Below are positions 1 to 6,814 of a stretch of 26,835 nt of DNA, piece by piece. A program made the translations under genes and the position numbers. Source of the DNA: Pseudomonadota bacterium (GTDB lineage: Bacteria > Pseudomonadota > Gammaproteobacteria > Acidiferrobacterales > Acidiferrobacteraceae). The stretch covers positions 1 through 26,835 of the forward strand of contig JAJYPQ010000010.1 in the NCBI GenBank assembly GCA_021795255.1, written 5' to 3'. The notes below the pieces were generated by a model. That model did no database searches, had not been told where the DNA came from, and was given only the letters and a program-made list of their open reading frames with translations. Each line of letters opens with the position of its first letter. Within the stretch, counting starts at the first letter, position 1.

Positions 1-647
1 ACCTCTTCTGGCCGTTCGTCGATCAGAAGGACGATCAGGACGCATTCCGGATGGTTCGCCGTGATCGAATGGGCGATCTGCTGCAGCATGACCGTTTTGC
101 CGCTTTTGGGCGACGACACGACCAAGCCGCGCTGACCTTTACCGATAGGCGATATCAGATCTATGACCCGTGAAGTGAGGTTCTCCGCCGAGGCGTTGGC
201 TTGTTCGAGCTTGAGGCGGGTCAGTGGATGAAGTGGTGTCAGGTTTTCGAAGAGGACTTTGTTGCGAGCCTCTTCGGGCGGCTGAAAGTTGATGTTTTCG
301 ACCTTCAGGAGCGCGAAATAACGCTCGGATTCCTTTGGTGGCCGAATATTGCCCGTCACTGTGTCGCCGGTGCGCAAATTGAACCGTCGTATCTGGCTTG
401 GGCTGACGTAAATGTCGTCGGGACCCGCGAGATAGGAGCTGTCGGCCGATCGCAGAAATCCAAAGCCGTCCTGGAGAATCTCCACGACGCCCTCGCCTAC
501 GATGTCCTCGCCCTTTTTGGCTTGGGCCTTCAGGATGGCGAAAATGAGGTCTTGCTTGCGCAGTCGGCTACCGCCCTCGAGATCAAGGGCAACCGCCATC
601 TCCACGAGTTCGGTGGCGGGTTTTCGCTTCAATTCAGAAAGATGCAT
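1..647 (-). CDS. rho: Transcription termination factor Rho (partial, N-terminal part)
   Basis: Hexameric RNA-dependent ATPase that ends transcription at C-rich, ribosome-free RNA. I translated the minus strand by hand: the product begins [18 protein letters not shown], continues through the RNA-binding cold-shock-like domain ([19 protein letters not shown], then [13 protein letters not shown]) and reaches the Walker A loop ([12 protein letters not shown]) before running off the window at [10 protein letters not shown]. About 215 N-terminal residues are present; the rest of the ATPase domain lies outside. The start at 647 matches the family N terminus; an ATG two codons upstream (653) is equally open. 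No strong Shine-Dalgarno sequence is visible. It sits downstream of trxA on the same strand, as in the rhlB/trxA/rho neighbourhood of enterobacteria. Identity is very secure; only the exact start is uncertain. Confidence 0.97.
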   Translation of the reverse strand, partial: MHLSELKRKPATELVEMAVALDLEGGSRLRKQDLIFAILKAQAKKGEDIVGEGVVEILQDGFGFLRSADSSYLAGPDDIYVSPSQIRRFNLRTGDTVTGNIRPPKESERYFALLKVENINFQPPEEARNKVLFENLTPLHPLTRLKLEQANASAENLTSRVIDLISPIGKGQRGLVVSSPKSGKTVMLQQIAHSITANHPECVLIVLLIDERPEE

Positions 648-704
648 AGTCATTTTTTTGAGAAACCATCAGGCATGAAACGGCGGATGATTCCGCGACC
701 TGAT

Positions 705-740
705 CAGAAAAGGGGTTGAGAAAAGAGAAAGCAAGGGGAA
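705..740 (-). promoter_or_regulatory. C/U-rich, G-poor stretch in the rho leader (rut-like)
   Basis: Read on the minus strand, this stretch between trxA and rho is almost free of G and rich in C and U (for example CCCCTTGCTTTCTCTTTTCT, then CAACCCC). Such RNA is the preferred loading substrate for Rho. In Escherichia coli the rho leader is the site of Rho autoregulation by premature termination; the same role here is an inference. A small hairpin (GCGGA-TGAT-TCCGC on the plus strand, 683-696) lies between it and the rho start. Confidence 0.4.
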
Positions 741-764
741 CCGCGCTTCCTACCAGATAACCTT

Positions 765-811
765 AGCACCTTGGTTGCCCAACGTCTAGTAGCGGCAGCA
801 ACCAAGGCGCC
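765..811 (-). terminator. Stem-loop immediately after trxA, without a U tract
   Basis: A perfect 10-base inverted repeat, CCTTGGTTGC (769-778) and GCAACCAAGG (798-807), is extended to about 14 pairs if two G-U pairs are allowed. It begins only a few bases after the trxA stop codon. No run of U follows on the minus strand, so it is not a classic intrinsic terminator. It may protect the trxA 3' end, attenuate read-through into rho, or mark the end of a Rho-terminated message. Confidence 0.5.
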
Positions 812-815
812 CATC

Positions 816-1142
816 TTACAGATTGTCGTCCAGAAAGGCCGCCAACTGGGATTTCGATACCGCACCGACCTTGGTGGCCTCGATACTTCCGTTTTTAAAC
901 AGCATGAGTGTCGGTATGCCGCGAATCCCGTATTTAGGGGGGGTCGCCGGGTTTTCGTCGATATTGAGTTTCGCGATGGTGAGCTTGTCCTTGTAGTCAC
1001 GCGCCACTTCCTCCAACACCGGCGCGATCATTTTGCAAGGCCCGCACCACTCGGCCCAGTAATCCACTAACACGGGACCGGCGGCGTTCAGCACGGCCTC
1101 CTGAAAGGTGTCGTCGGTCACGTAAATAATGCCTTGGCTCAT
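816..1142 (-). CDS. trxA: Thioredoxin 1
   Basis: Small cytosolic thiol-disulfide oxidoreductase that passes electrons from thioredoxin reductase to ribonucleotide reductase, methionine sulfoxide reductases and many other proteins. The 108-residue product has the standard length, the active site WCGPC at residues 32-36 inside a [15 protein letters not shown] context, and the cis-proline loop [11 protein letters not shown]. The ATG at 1142 was chosen because it gives the family N terminus ([13 protein letters not shown]) and has a GGGG element about 8 bases upstream; a longer reading frame from 1235 adds a low-complexity tail with no family support. It is divergent from rhlB and followed by rho 162 bases downstream, a conserved gammaproteobacterial order. 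Confidence 0.97.
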   Translation of the reverse strand: MSQGIIYVTDDTFQEAVLNAAGPVLVDYWAEWCGPCKMIAPVLEEVARDYKDKLTIAKLNIDENPATPPKYGIRGIPTLMLFKNGSIEATKVGAVSKSQLAAFLDDNL

Positions 1143-1205
1143 GTGTTGGCCCCAGCTGTTGATGTTGAGAATCGTCGATTGAGAGGAACTGGCTGCAGTA
1201 GAGCT

Positions 1206-1235
1206 ATTGTGGACAGAACCGGCCCCGGTTGGCAA
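1206..1235 (-). promoter_or_regulatory. Candidate sigma-70 promoter for trxA
   Basis: On the minus strand TTGCCA (1235-1230) is followed after 18 bases by CACAAT (1211-1206). This lies about 64 bases upstream of the trxA start. The -35 box matches four of six consensus bases and the -10 box four of six. The same CACAAT -10 form occurs in the candidate aroQ promoter in this window. Confidence 0.35.
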
Positions 1236-1269
1236 GATGTCGCAAGATGTTCCCCTTGCCGTCTGTTTT

Positions 1270-1278
1270 TGCTATTGT
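1270..1278 (+). promoter_or_regulatory. Possible extended -10 element just upstream of rhlB
   Basis: TGC-TATTGT resembles an extended -10 box (TGn-TATAAT form). There is no convincing -35 box at the right distance. If used, transcription would start within a few bases of the rhlB ATG at 1288, giving a leaderless or nearly leaderless message, consistent with the absence of a visible Shine-Dalgarno sequence. Confidence 0.25.
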
Positions 1279-1287
1279 AACCCATTA

Positions 1288-2718
1288 ATGGACAACACCC
1301 ACCTCAGTAACCAGGCTTTCTCCGACCTTGGGTTGCCCGAATCCGTTTTAGCGGGCGTTCTTAAGGCAGGCTTTACTTACTGCACGCCGATACAGGCCGC
1401 CACCTTGCCCAAGGCCCTGGCGGGCTTTGACGTGGCCGGTCAAGCGCAGACGGGTACGGGCAAGACCGCGGCCTTTTTGCTGGCCGTCTTTAACCGGCTT
1501 CTCTTATCCCAGCCGTCTCCCGACCGTCGGCCGAACCAGCCCCGCGCACTCATCTTGGCGCCCACCCGTGAGCTCGCGATTCAAATCCATAAAGACGCGC
1601 TTGTTCTGGGTCAAGAGTGCGGGCTCAGTTTGCAGCTGGCCTATGGCGGGACCGGCTACGAGACGCAACGTCGAGGTATCGAGGAAGGGGTCGACATTTT
1701 GATCGGGACCCCCGGCCGACTCATCGATTACTTCAAGCAACACGTCTTCGATCTGCGGGCCCTCCAGGTTATGGTCTTAGACGAGGCCGATCGGATGTTT
1801 GATCTGGGGTTCATCAAGGACATCCGTTATCTATTCCATCGTATGCCGCCGCCTGCCGAACGTTTGAGCATGTTGTTCTCCGCGACCCTTTCCTACCGGG
1901 TCATAGAGCTCGCATACGAGCACATGAACAACCCCGAGCTCGTGCAGATCGAGTCGGAAAAAATGACCGCCGAGCGGGTTTGTGAGCGGCTTTTCCATCT
2001 CGGGCAAGAAGAGAAGTTGCCGGTTCTGGTCGGCCTCTTGCGCCGCGAGCAGGTCAATCGTGCCCTGGTCTTTACGAACACCAAGCATGTGGCCGAACGC
2101 GTTCAGGGCTGGCTTACCGCGAACGACTTTCCCTCGGCGGTGTTGTCTGGCGATGTGCCCCAGCAAAAGCGCCAAAGTCTCCTCGCCGATTTCCAAAGCG
2201 GGCGGTTTCCGGTGTTGGTGGCGACGGATGTCGCAGCGCGCGGGCTCCATATCACCGATGTGAGCCACGTTTTTAACTACGACCTGCCGCAGGATGCCGA
2301 GGACTATGTCCACCGCATAGGCCGTACGGCGCGAGCCGGCGCCACCGGCGAAGCCATCAGTTTGGCCTGTGACGAGTACGCCTTCTCTTTGCTCGATATC
2401 GAGGCCTATATCGGACACAAGATCCCGGTGATCCATGTGACCGATGACCTCTTGGTCGAACTTAAGCGGCCGGTATTCGCGCCCCGTAGCGAACGCGTGA
2501 AACCGCGCTCGCGTTCGGGGGGGTCTACGGGTTCGGGGTCGCGTGGCCGGCCTGAGCGCCGTCCACACACCCAGAACGTGCGCCCGCGGGGAGCGTCGGA
2601 ACACCCAAAGTCGGCTCCAGCAGCCCCTGCCCCCCAGAGCGCGTCGCCGGTTCAGAGTTCCGCAGCACCGGTGCGCCCTCGCGGTAAGAAGTTGCCTGAA
2701 AAACCCGTGCTAGGTTAG
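1288..2718 (+). CDS. rhlB: ATP-dependent RNA helicase RhlB (DEAD-box)
   Basis: DEAD-box RNA helicase; in enterobacteria RhlB unwinds mRNA structure for the RNA degradosome by binding RNase E. The 476-residue product shows the Q motif (TPIQ near 33-36), Walker A AQTGTGKT (53-60), PTRELA, DEAD (165-168), SAT (198-200), [10 protein letters not shown] (311-320) and [10 protein letters not shown] (342-351). The N terminus [16 protein letters not shown] resembles the RhlB subgroup, which fixes the start at 1288; an ATG further upstream (1237) adds residues with no family likeness. The last 75 or so residues form a low-complexity Arg/Ser/Pro/Ala tail, probably disordered and RNA-binding. It is divergent from trxA, and the methionine-salvage genes begin only 12 bases after its stop, so they may share its transcript. 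Confidence 0.93.
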   Translation: MDNTHLSNQAFSDLGLPESVLAGVLKAGFTYCTPIQAATLPKALAGFDVAGQAQTGTGKTAAFLLAVFNRLLLSQPSPDRRPNQPRALILAPTRELAIQIHKDALVLGQECGLSLQLAYGGTGYETQRRGIEEGVDILIGTPGRLIDYFKQHVFDLRALQVMVLDEADRMFDLGFIKDIRYLFHRMPPPAERLSMLFSATLSYRVIELAYEHMNNPELVQIESEKMTAERVCERLFHLGQEEKLPVLVGLLRREQVNRALVFTNTKHVAERVQGWLTANDFPSAVLSGDVPQQKRQSLLADFQSGRFPVLVATDVAARGLHITDVSHVFNYDLPQDAEDYVHRIGRTARAGATGEAISLACDEYAFSLLDIEAYIGHKIPVIHVTDDLLVELKRPVFAPRSERVKPRSRSGGSTGSGSRGRPERRPHTQNVRPRGASEHPKSAPAAPAPQSASPVQSSAAPVRPRGKKLPEKPVLG

Positions 2719-2730
2719 AGGAACAGAGAA

Positions 2731-3270
2731 ATGGCCGAGTTGCGCTTGCAGGACGGATCACGTGTCACCGAGCCCCGGGCGATAGCAGAGCATCTCACGC
2801 CGCTTGGCGTTGCTCTTCACTACTGGTCCCTGCCCGATGGTCCCCGCGCTACCGAGTTACGAACCACGAAGACGCTTTCGGCGGACGAACAAGACGAACT
2901 TCTGGGTCTTGTCGATCATCGTTTTCGGTCCTTGCAGGAAGAATTCGGCTACGAGGCCCGTGACCTCATCGTGTTGCATGAGGACATCCCGGATCTCTCT
3001 CTTGCGCTCGCCAAGTTCGCGGATATTCATTATCACGAGGATGACGAGGTGCGCTACATCCTAGACGGCGCCGGCTACTTTGGGTTCGTGACGGCGACGG
3101 GGGACCAGATGCTGCTTAAGGTAGGCCCCGGCGATTACATCAATGTGCCAGCGCGTACCGAGCACTGGTTCGTGATGGGTGACTCCCCGCGTATCAAGGC
3201 CGTTCGTTATTTTATCGATAAAGAAGGCTGGGTCCCTGTGTACACGAACACGGCCGTTGCCCTGGCGTGA
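2731..3270 (+). CDS. mtnD: Acireductone dioxygenase
   Basis: Cupin metalloenzyme of the methionine salvage pathway. It cleaves the acireductone 1,2-dihydroxy-3-keto-5-methylthiopentene with oxygen to give the keto acid precursor of methionine plus formate (iron form), or an off-pathway product with nickel. The 179-residue product has the expected length and the metal ligands in the motif HYHEDDE (H100, H102, E106), with a fourth ligand at H145 in TEHWF. A purine-rich GAGGAA lies upstream of the ATG. It starts 12 bases after rhlB and its stop overlaps the mtnW start (GTGA), so it is translationally coupled to the next step-forming enzyme. Family assignment is firm; the metal used in the cell cannot be read from sequence. 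Confidence 0.95.
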   Translation: MAELRLQDGSRVTEPRAIAEHLTPLGVALHYWSLPDGPRATELRTTKTLSADEQDELLGLVDHRFRSLQEEFGYEARDLIVLHEDIPDLSLALAKFADIHYHEDDEVRYILDGAGYFGFVTATGDQMLLKVGPGDYINVPARTEHWFVMGDSPRIKAVRYFIDKEGWVPVYTNTAVALA

Positions 3271-4394
3271 CACGGCACTTGTCGAGTCATCCCGCCGCCA
3301 TTCTTGCGACCTACCGATTCCCATCCGGCATCGACGCGCAAAAGCAGGCCGAGATCATAGCGATCGGCCAAACTCTCGGGAGCACCGGCGCGCGCTTTGC
3401 AGGCCGCGAGGCCGCCCTCGCCGCCTGTCGCGGGGAAGTGCTGAACGTGACGGCGAGCGAACACGAGAGTTTCGCCACGGTGTCCTTTCCGACCGCGAAT
3501 ACCGAGCGCGATATCGGCACGTTGCTCACCATGGTGTTCGGCAAGTACAGCCTCGCGGGACCGGCAAGGCTTATCGACCTGAGCCTCCCTGAGGATGTGG
3601 GCACGCGCCCGCGCTTTGGTATAGATGGCATAAGGGCCAAGGTCGGCGTTCCCCACCGACCGCTGTTGATGGCCATTTTTAAGCCGGCCCTGGGTCTTGA
3701 TGCGCACGACCACGCCGAGCTTATCCAAAGCGTGGCCGATACCGAGCTTGATCTCATCAAAGACGATGAGATCCTCGGCAACCTCACTTCCGCCCCGACG
3801 CTTGCGCGTTGGCGGGCTTGTCGGCCCCTGGTCGAAGCGATGCGCGACCGTCGCGGCCGCGATTTCCTTTACGCGGTCAATGTGACGGGACGCGCCGATC
3901 GACTCTTGGCCCAGGCCCGCGCCTTGGTCGCCGAAGGCGCCAACGCCCTGCTCGTCAATGTGCTTGTTTACGGTTACCCCCTGCTTGAGGCCTTGGCCGC
4001 CGATCCCGCGATCGGCGTCCCTTTGGTGGCCCACCCAGCGCTGGCCGGGGCCTTTAGTCTGGCCCCCGACCATGGGATCGACTATCGCCTCGTGCTCGGT
4101 AAACTCATGCGCCGGGCTGGCGCCGACATCGTGCTCCATCCCGCCCGGTTCGGGTCCCTGCCCTTCTCCGCCGACGACGAAAACCATATCATCACAGCCT
4201 TGCGCGAGCGGGACGGAGATTGGCCGCGTGTCTTTCCGGGCCCCTCAGCTGGCATCAAGCCCGAGATCGTGCCGGCCTTGAGACAGGATTACGGCAATGA
4301 CCTCGTGATCAACGCGGGCTCAGCGATCTTTGATTTTGCCGAAGGTCCCAAGGCCGCAATCGCGGCCTTTTTTGCCGCCATGGCCACCGGCTAG
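3267..4394 (+). CDS. mtnW: RuBisCO-like 2,3-diketo-5-methylthiopentyl-1-phosphate enolase
   Basis: Form IV (RuBisCO-like) protein that enolises diketo-methylthiopentyl phosphate in methionine salvage; it does not fix carbon dioxide. The 375-residue product keeps the N-terminal ferredoxin-like domain and a C-terminal barrel. Visible active-site positions are K139 in FKPALGL, the carbamylation site K165 with metal ligands D167 and E168 in DLIKDDEIL, H256 in AHPALAGAF and H291 in VLHPARFG. The second-lysine DLIKDDE context and the GPSAGIKPEIVPAL segment fit the MtnW subgroup rather than photosynthetic RuBisCO. It starts with GTG overlapping the mtnD stop, and mtnB follows after 3 bases. Neighbours on both sides act before and after it in the same pathway, which supports the function strongly. 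Confidence 0.93.
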   Translation: MTRHLSSHPAAILATYRFPSGIDAQKQAEIIAIGQTLGSTGARFAGREAALAACRGEVLNVTASEHESFATVSFPTANTERDIGTLLTMVFGKYSLAGPARLIDLSLPEDVGTRPRFGIDGIRAKVGVPHRPLLMAIFKPALGLDAHDHAELIQSVADTELDLIKDDEILGNLTSAPTLARWRACRPLVEAMRDRRGRDFLYAVNVTGRADRLLAQARALVAEGANALLVNVLVYGYPLLEALAADPAIGVPLVAHPALAGAFSLAPDHGIDYRLVLGKLMRRAGADIVLHPARFGSLPFSADDENHIITALRERDGDWPRVFPGPSAGIKPEIVPALRQDYGNDLVINAGSAIFDFAEGPKAAIAAFFAAMATG

Positions 4395-4397
4395 TCA

Positions 4398-5003
4398 ATG
4401 GCCAAGGATCCGCGCACCCATCTCGCCCTGGTCGGGCGTCAATTCTATGAGCGTGGTTGGATGTGGGCTACGGCCGGTAACTTAAGTGCGCGCGCCGATG
4501 CGGATTCGTTTTGGATTACGGGGAGCGGCGTCAACAAGGGCACTTTGACGGCCGAACAATTCGTGCGCCTCAAGATCGCCGACGGCACTATTCTGGAGCG
4601 CGCTGATCCGGCGGCCCACCCCTCGGCCGAGGCCAGTATCCACGCCGCAATCTATCAGGTTCGAGGACAATCGGTCGGCGCCTGCCTTCATGGTCACTCG
4701 GTGGCGGCCGTGCTCGCTTCCCGGTCTGGCGATCATTTGATTCTGCCCCGTGTTGAAATGATCAAGGCTTTAGGGGTTTGGGACGACAACACCGAGACAA
4801 CTTTGCCCATTTTCCCCAATCACGCGCAGGTTGCTCGCATAGGTGACTTGACCGAAGGGTTTTTGCAGGCGAACCCCGATGCCTTGCCGGCGCTCATCGT
4901 GCGCGACCATGGCGTCACCGCCTGGGGGCGCACGATACCCGAGGCCTTACAGCACTTCGAGGCCGTAGAATTCCTTCTTACCTTACTGAGTCGCGGGTTT
5001 TAG
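4398..5003 (+). CDS. mtnB: Methylthioribulose-1-phosphate dehydratase
   Basis: Zinc enzyme of the class II aldolase/adducin fold that dehydrates 5-methylthioribulose 1-phosphate to the diketo compound used by the MtnW enolase. The 201-residue product has the zinc ligands H98 and H100 in CLHGHS and H171 in RDHGVTAWG, plus an acidic residue (E78) in the PSAEASIH segment; ATAGNLSAR near residue 24-32 is the family's phosphate-binding region. Length is standard. It lies 3 bases downstream of mtnW and is the last gene of the salvage group. Other class II aldolases (fuculose-phosphate aldolase, RhaD) share the fold, but the neighbours point to MtnB. No terminator is obvious after it. Confidence 0.92.
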   Translation: MAKDPRTHLALVGRQFYERGWMWATAGNLSARADADSFWITGSGVNKGTLTAEQFVRLKIADGTILERADPAAHPSAEASIHAAIYQVRGQSVGACLHGHSVAAVLASRSGDHLILPRVEMIKALGVWDDNTETTLPIFPNHAQVARIGDLTEGFLQANPDALPALIVRDHGVTAWGRTIPEALQHFEAVEFLLTLLSRGF

Positions 5004-5200
5004 TTTTTAAGCTCCATACCTCAGGAAGGAATGTGCATAACCTGACGGGCACAACCCATTGAACAACCCTTCAATAACCTATTTTCCAGGGCTCAGTGTG
5101 GGATTTTTGTCGTATGTTTGTGGGCTCTTTCCGACGCAGGAATCACGCTCACAGCAGCAGCCCGGGGTGCTGTCTCCAGACCTTCACACGCATCGCCTAA

Positions 5201-5243
5201 TTGCCTTTCTTCACGATCCTTACTATAATTGGCTTGGTAAGGA
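5201..5243 (+). promoter_or_regulatory. Promoter and candidate operator of the vapBC-type pair
   Basis: TTGCCT (5201-5206), a 17-base spacer and a perfect TATAAT (5224-5229) make a convincing sigma-70 promoter, with the antitoxin start 30 bases downstream. A perfect 7-base inverted repeat, TCCTTAC (5217-5223) and GTAAGGA (5237-5243), brackets the -10 box. This position suits an operator for autorepression by the antitoxin or the toxin-antitoxin complex, which is the usual control of such modules. Confidence 0.7.
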
Positions 5244-5258
5244 CGCGAGGACTATGCG

Positions 5259-5477
5259 ATGAACATCGAAGCCACATTGACCAGCAAGGGTCAAACGACC
5301 ATCCCTAAGGAAATTAGGGATGGTCTTCACATGAAAGCTGGAGATCGAATGACCTTCACTTTGATGCCAGATGGCACCGTGGTCCTGCGTTTGAAGAGCA
5401 AGAGCCTCGCCGAACTGGCAGGCGTGCTGCATAAGAAAGGGCGCAAGCCAGTTCCGGTTGAGCAACTGTCACGCTGA
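5259..5477 (+). CDS. vapB: AbrB/SpoVT-type antitoxin (VapB-like)
   Basis: DNA-binding antitoxin that neutralises the adjacent PIN-domain RNase and represses its own operon. The 72-residue product has the swapped-hairpin AbrB motif at its N terminus (TLTSKGQTTIPKEIR, residues 6-20) and a short C-terminal toxin-binding tail. A GAGGA lies 10 or so bases upstream of the ATG. Its TGA overlaps the toxin ATG by one base (TGATG), giving translational coupling. Function is inferred from the fold and the pairing; no specific named system is identified. Confidence 0.9.
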   Translation: MNIEATLTSKGQTTIPKEIRDGLHMKAGDRMTFTLMPDGTVVLRLKSKSLAELAGVLHKKGRKPVPVEQLSR

Positions 5478-5872
5478 TGCTGGGAATCGACACCAACGTG
5501 CTGGTCCGTTTTCTGGTGCGGGATGACGAGGTCCAGTTCGAAAGGGCACGCAGACTGATCAAACGAGAAGTCTCTACAGGTCGCTGTGTTTTCGTCAATC
5601 AGTTAGTGATTATGGAAACTGAATGGGTGCTCCGCAGCCGATATGCGGTGTCGAAGCATCAGATCATCAAAGCCCTGTCGGGCTTGCTGGATGCGGCGGA
5701 CGTTCAATTCGAGGACGAGCCCGCCGTGGAACAGGCGCTTTTCCTTTGGAAGGATAGTGCTGCCGACTTCGCGGACTGTCTGATTGGCGCCAAAAATCGG
5801 CGGCTCGGATGCCGGGCAACCGCTGCCTTTGACGCTAAGGCGTCCAAGTTGCCGGACTTCGTGGCCGCCTAA
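5477..5872 (+). CDS. vapC: PIN-domain ribonuclease toxin (VapC-like)
   Basis: Probable magnesium-dependent endoribonuclease toxin. The 131-residue product has the PIN acidic residues: D5 in MLGIDTNVLVRF, an ETEWVL segment near residue 47, D98 in DFADCLIG and a final aspartate in TAAFDAKASKL. Length is typical. VapC toxins of known target cut initiator tRNA or the sarcin-ricin loop; the target here cannot be told from sequence. It directly follows and overlaps the AbrB-type antitoxin and sits in an accessory patch with a second toxin-antitoxin pair. Confidence 0.9.
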   Translation: MLGIDTNVLVRFLVRDDEVQFERARRLIKREVSTGRCVFVNQLVIMETEWVLRSRYAVSKHQIIKALSGLLDAADVQFEDEPAVEQALFLWKDSAADFADCLIGAKNRRLGCRATAAFDAKASKLPDFVAA

Positions 5873-5900
5873 CCCTAAGACATTCCTCACCGAGTCGCTC

Positions 5901-6074
5901 GTGACCGAATGGCGCGGCCGGCGCCTGAAGGGCGCCGAAACGCGACTCAAACAGGCGCGGCTGCTCATGGTGAAGGCCCAGCAGGCGTTCGCCTTAGGTT
6001 TCCAGTCCCCTCTCGATCGCAAGCTTGCCTGCGTGGCATTCTTTCGCCGCTACCGCGAGATCCTGTTCGCGTAG
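5901..6074 (+). CDS. Possible small protein or gene remnant, unknown
   Basis: A GTG-started frame of 57 residues (VTEWRGRRLKGAETRLKQ and on to YREILFA) with a basic, helix-prone composition. It resembles a real protein segment more than random translation, but I recognise no family and see no good ribosome-binding site. The frame is open further upstream into the vapC region, so it may be the tail of a decayed gene. Low confidence. Confidence 0.25.
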   Translation: MTEWRGRRLKGAETRLKQARLLMVKAQQAFALGFQSPLDRKLACVAFFRRYREILFA

Positions 6075-6279
6075 AGTTCTCGCGGCATCACGGGTTTTGA
6101 CATAAGTTCTACCCTTGTGGTGCGCGATGCGCGATCTTCGCTTTCGCTCCCGCCGAACGTTGCGCCGCAGCGACCTCACAGGTGGCCTTGGCCGCTTGAT
6201 CCTCGTCAGCGAAGAGCAACTCATGGTTAAAACTGTGCCCGGCAGGTATGGGTGGCGACCATAATGACGTGACCGCGCC
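6075..6279. other. Stretch without a supported gene between the two toxin-antitoxin pairs
   Basis: No gene can be supported here. On the minus strand an open stretch down to 6109 reads NHELLFADEDQAAKATCEV and ends HRAPQG; it looks like the C terminus of a protein but has no start of its own outside the brnT region. It could be a fragment left by an earlier insertion. I do not recognise it. Confidence 0.25.
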
Positions 6280-6302
6280 AATTATTGTAACTACACATAA
6301 TT
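6280..6302 (+). promoter_or_regulatory. Palindromic candidate operator at the brnTA promoter
   Basis: AATTAT (6280-6285), TGTA (6286-6289), AC, TACA (6292-6295), one extra base, then ATAATT (6297-6302) form a near-perfect palindrome ending two bases before the brnT ATG. TATTGT (6283-6288) inside it is a possible -10 box. BrnA antitoxins are known to bind their own promoter, so this is a good candidate autoregulatory site. Confidence 0.55.
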
Positions 6303-6304
6303 CT

Positions 6305-6601
6305 ATGCAGATCGATTTCGATCCTGACAAGCGTGACAAGACCATGGCTGAACGGGGTCTGGATTTTGGCCGTACTGAGGAAGTGTTTGCGGGGCGGCAC
6401 TTCATCGCCGAAGACACCCGCGAGGACTATAGCGAGCCGCGCACCATCACGGTCGGAAAGCTGGATGGTCGGATGGTGGTCGTGGTCTGGACGCCCCGCG
6501 GCGAAGCGCGCCGCATCATCAGCGTGAGGAAAGCCAGTGAACGCGAACAAGCACGGTACACCCCCCCGAGTGGAGTGATCCGGATGAGGCGCCGGAACTG
6601 A
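6305..6601 (+). CDS. brnT: BrnT-family ribonuclease toxin (altered C terminus)
   Basis: BrnT toxins are small RelE-fold ribonucleases that inhibit translation and are neutralised by BrnA. The frame begins MQIDFDPDKRDKTMAERG, the family signature, and runs through VFAGRHFIAEDTREDYSEPR and VVVVWTPRGEARRIISVRKA. The ATG at 6305 was chosen because it gives this N terminus; upstream residues have no family likeness. As written, the protein ends with an unusual basic tail (PPSGVIRMRRRN) because of the seven-C run at 6561-6567. With one C fewer it would end QARYTPRVE, which looks like an ordinary BrnT end. The catalytic body is unaffected, so the toxin may be active. Confidence 0.85.
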   Translation: MQIDFDPDKRDKTMAERGLDFGRTEEVFAGRHFIAEDTREDYSEPRTITVGKLDGRMVVVVWTPRGEARRIISVRKASEREQARYTPPSGVIRMRRRN

Positions 6602-6807
6602 CTAACGAATTCTTTGAACAGGCAGACGAGTATGTCGGCGGCACGCTGGTACGCCGAGGCCGTCCAAAGACTGAAACGCCCAAGCTGGCGTTGACACTAC
6701 GGTATGACGCCGATGTCGTAGAAGCCTTTAAGGCCACTGGCAAAGGCTGGCAGACGCGCATGAATGCCGCCCTGAAGGACTGGCTCAAGACCCACTCCCC
6801 GGCCTGA
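6537..6807 (+). pseudogene. brnA: BrnA antitoxin, reading frame broken at a C7 tract
   Basis: BrnA is the ribbon-helix-helix antitoxin and autorepressor of brnTA. A GTG at 6537 opens a frame reading VNANKHGTPP, which fails after the run of seven C (6561-6567). The following frame continues as EWSDPDEAPEL, TNEFFEQADEYVGG, LVRRGRPK and ends with the DNA-binding GKGWQTRMNAALKDWLK and a TGA at 6807. Removing one C joins the two halves into a full-length BrnA of about 89 residues that overlaps brnT in the normal way. The break could be a sequencing error, a true mutation, a phase-variable tract or a site of frameshifting. The downstream part alone has no good start codon. Confidence 0.85.
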
Positions 6808-6814
6808 GCCGGGG
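6797..6814 (+). terminator. Perfect hairpin across the brnA stop codon
   Basis: CCCCGGC (6797-6803), loop CTGA, GCCGGGG (6808-6814): a 7-pair all-GC stem around the stop codon. No U tract follows, so it is at best an atypical terminator or an mRNA-stabilising structure. Confidence 0.4.

Noticed and set aside
201..719. Plus-strand open frame of 172 residues at the left edge
   Set aside because: The minus strand here clearly encodes the RNA-binding domain of Rho.
1831..2604. Minus-strand open frame of 257 residues opposite rhlB
   Set aside because: The plus strand carries all DEAD-box motifs through this interval; the antisense translation has none.
3207..4187. Minus-strand open frame of 326 residues opposite mtnW
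   Set aside because: No family likeness, while the plus strand encodes a complete RuBisCO-like enolase with active-site residues.
3267..4394. Carbon-fixing RuBisCO
   Set aside because: Residues and neighbours fit the MtnW enolase of methionine salvage; there is no small subunit, phosphoribulokinase or carboxysome gene nearby.
5004..5258. CRISPR or tRNA-associated attachment site beside the toxin-antitoxin patch
   Set aside because: No regularly spaced repeats, no tRNA-like cloverleaf and no integrase gene could be seen.
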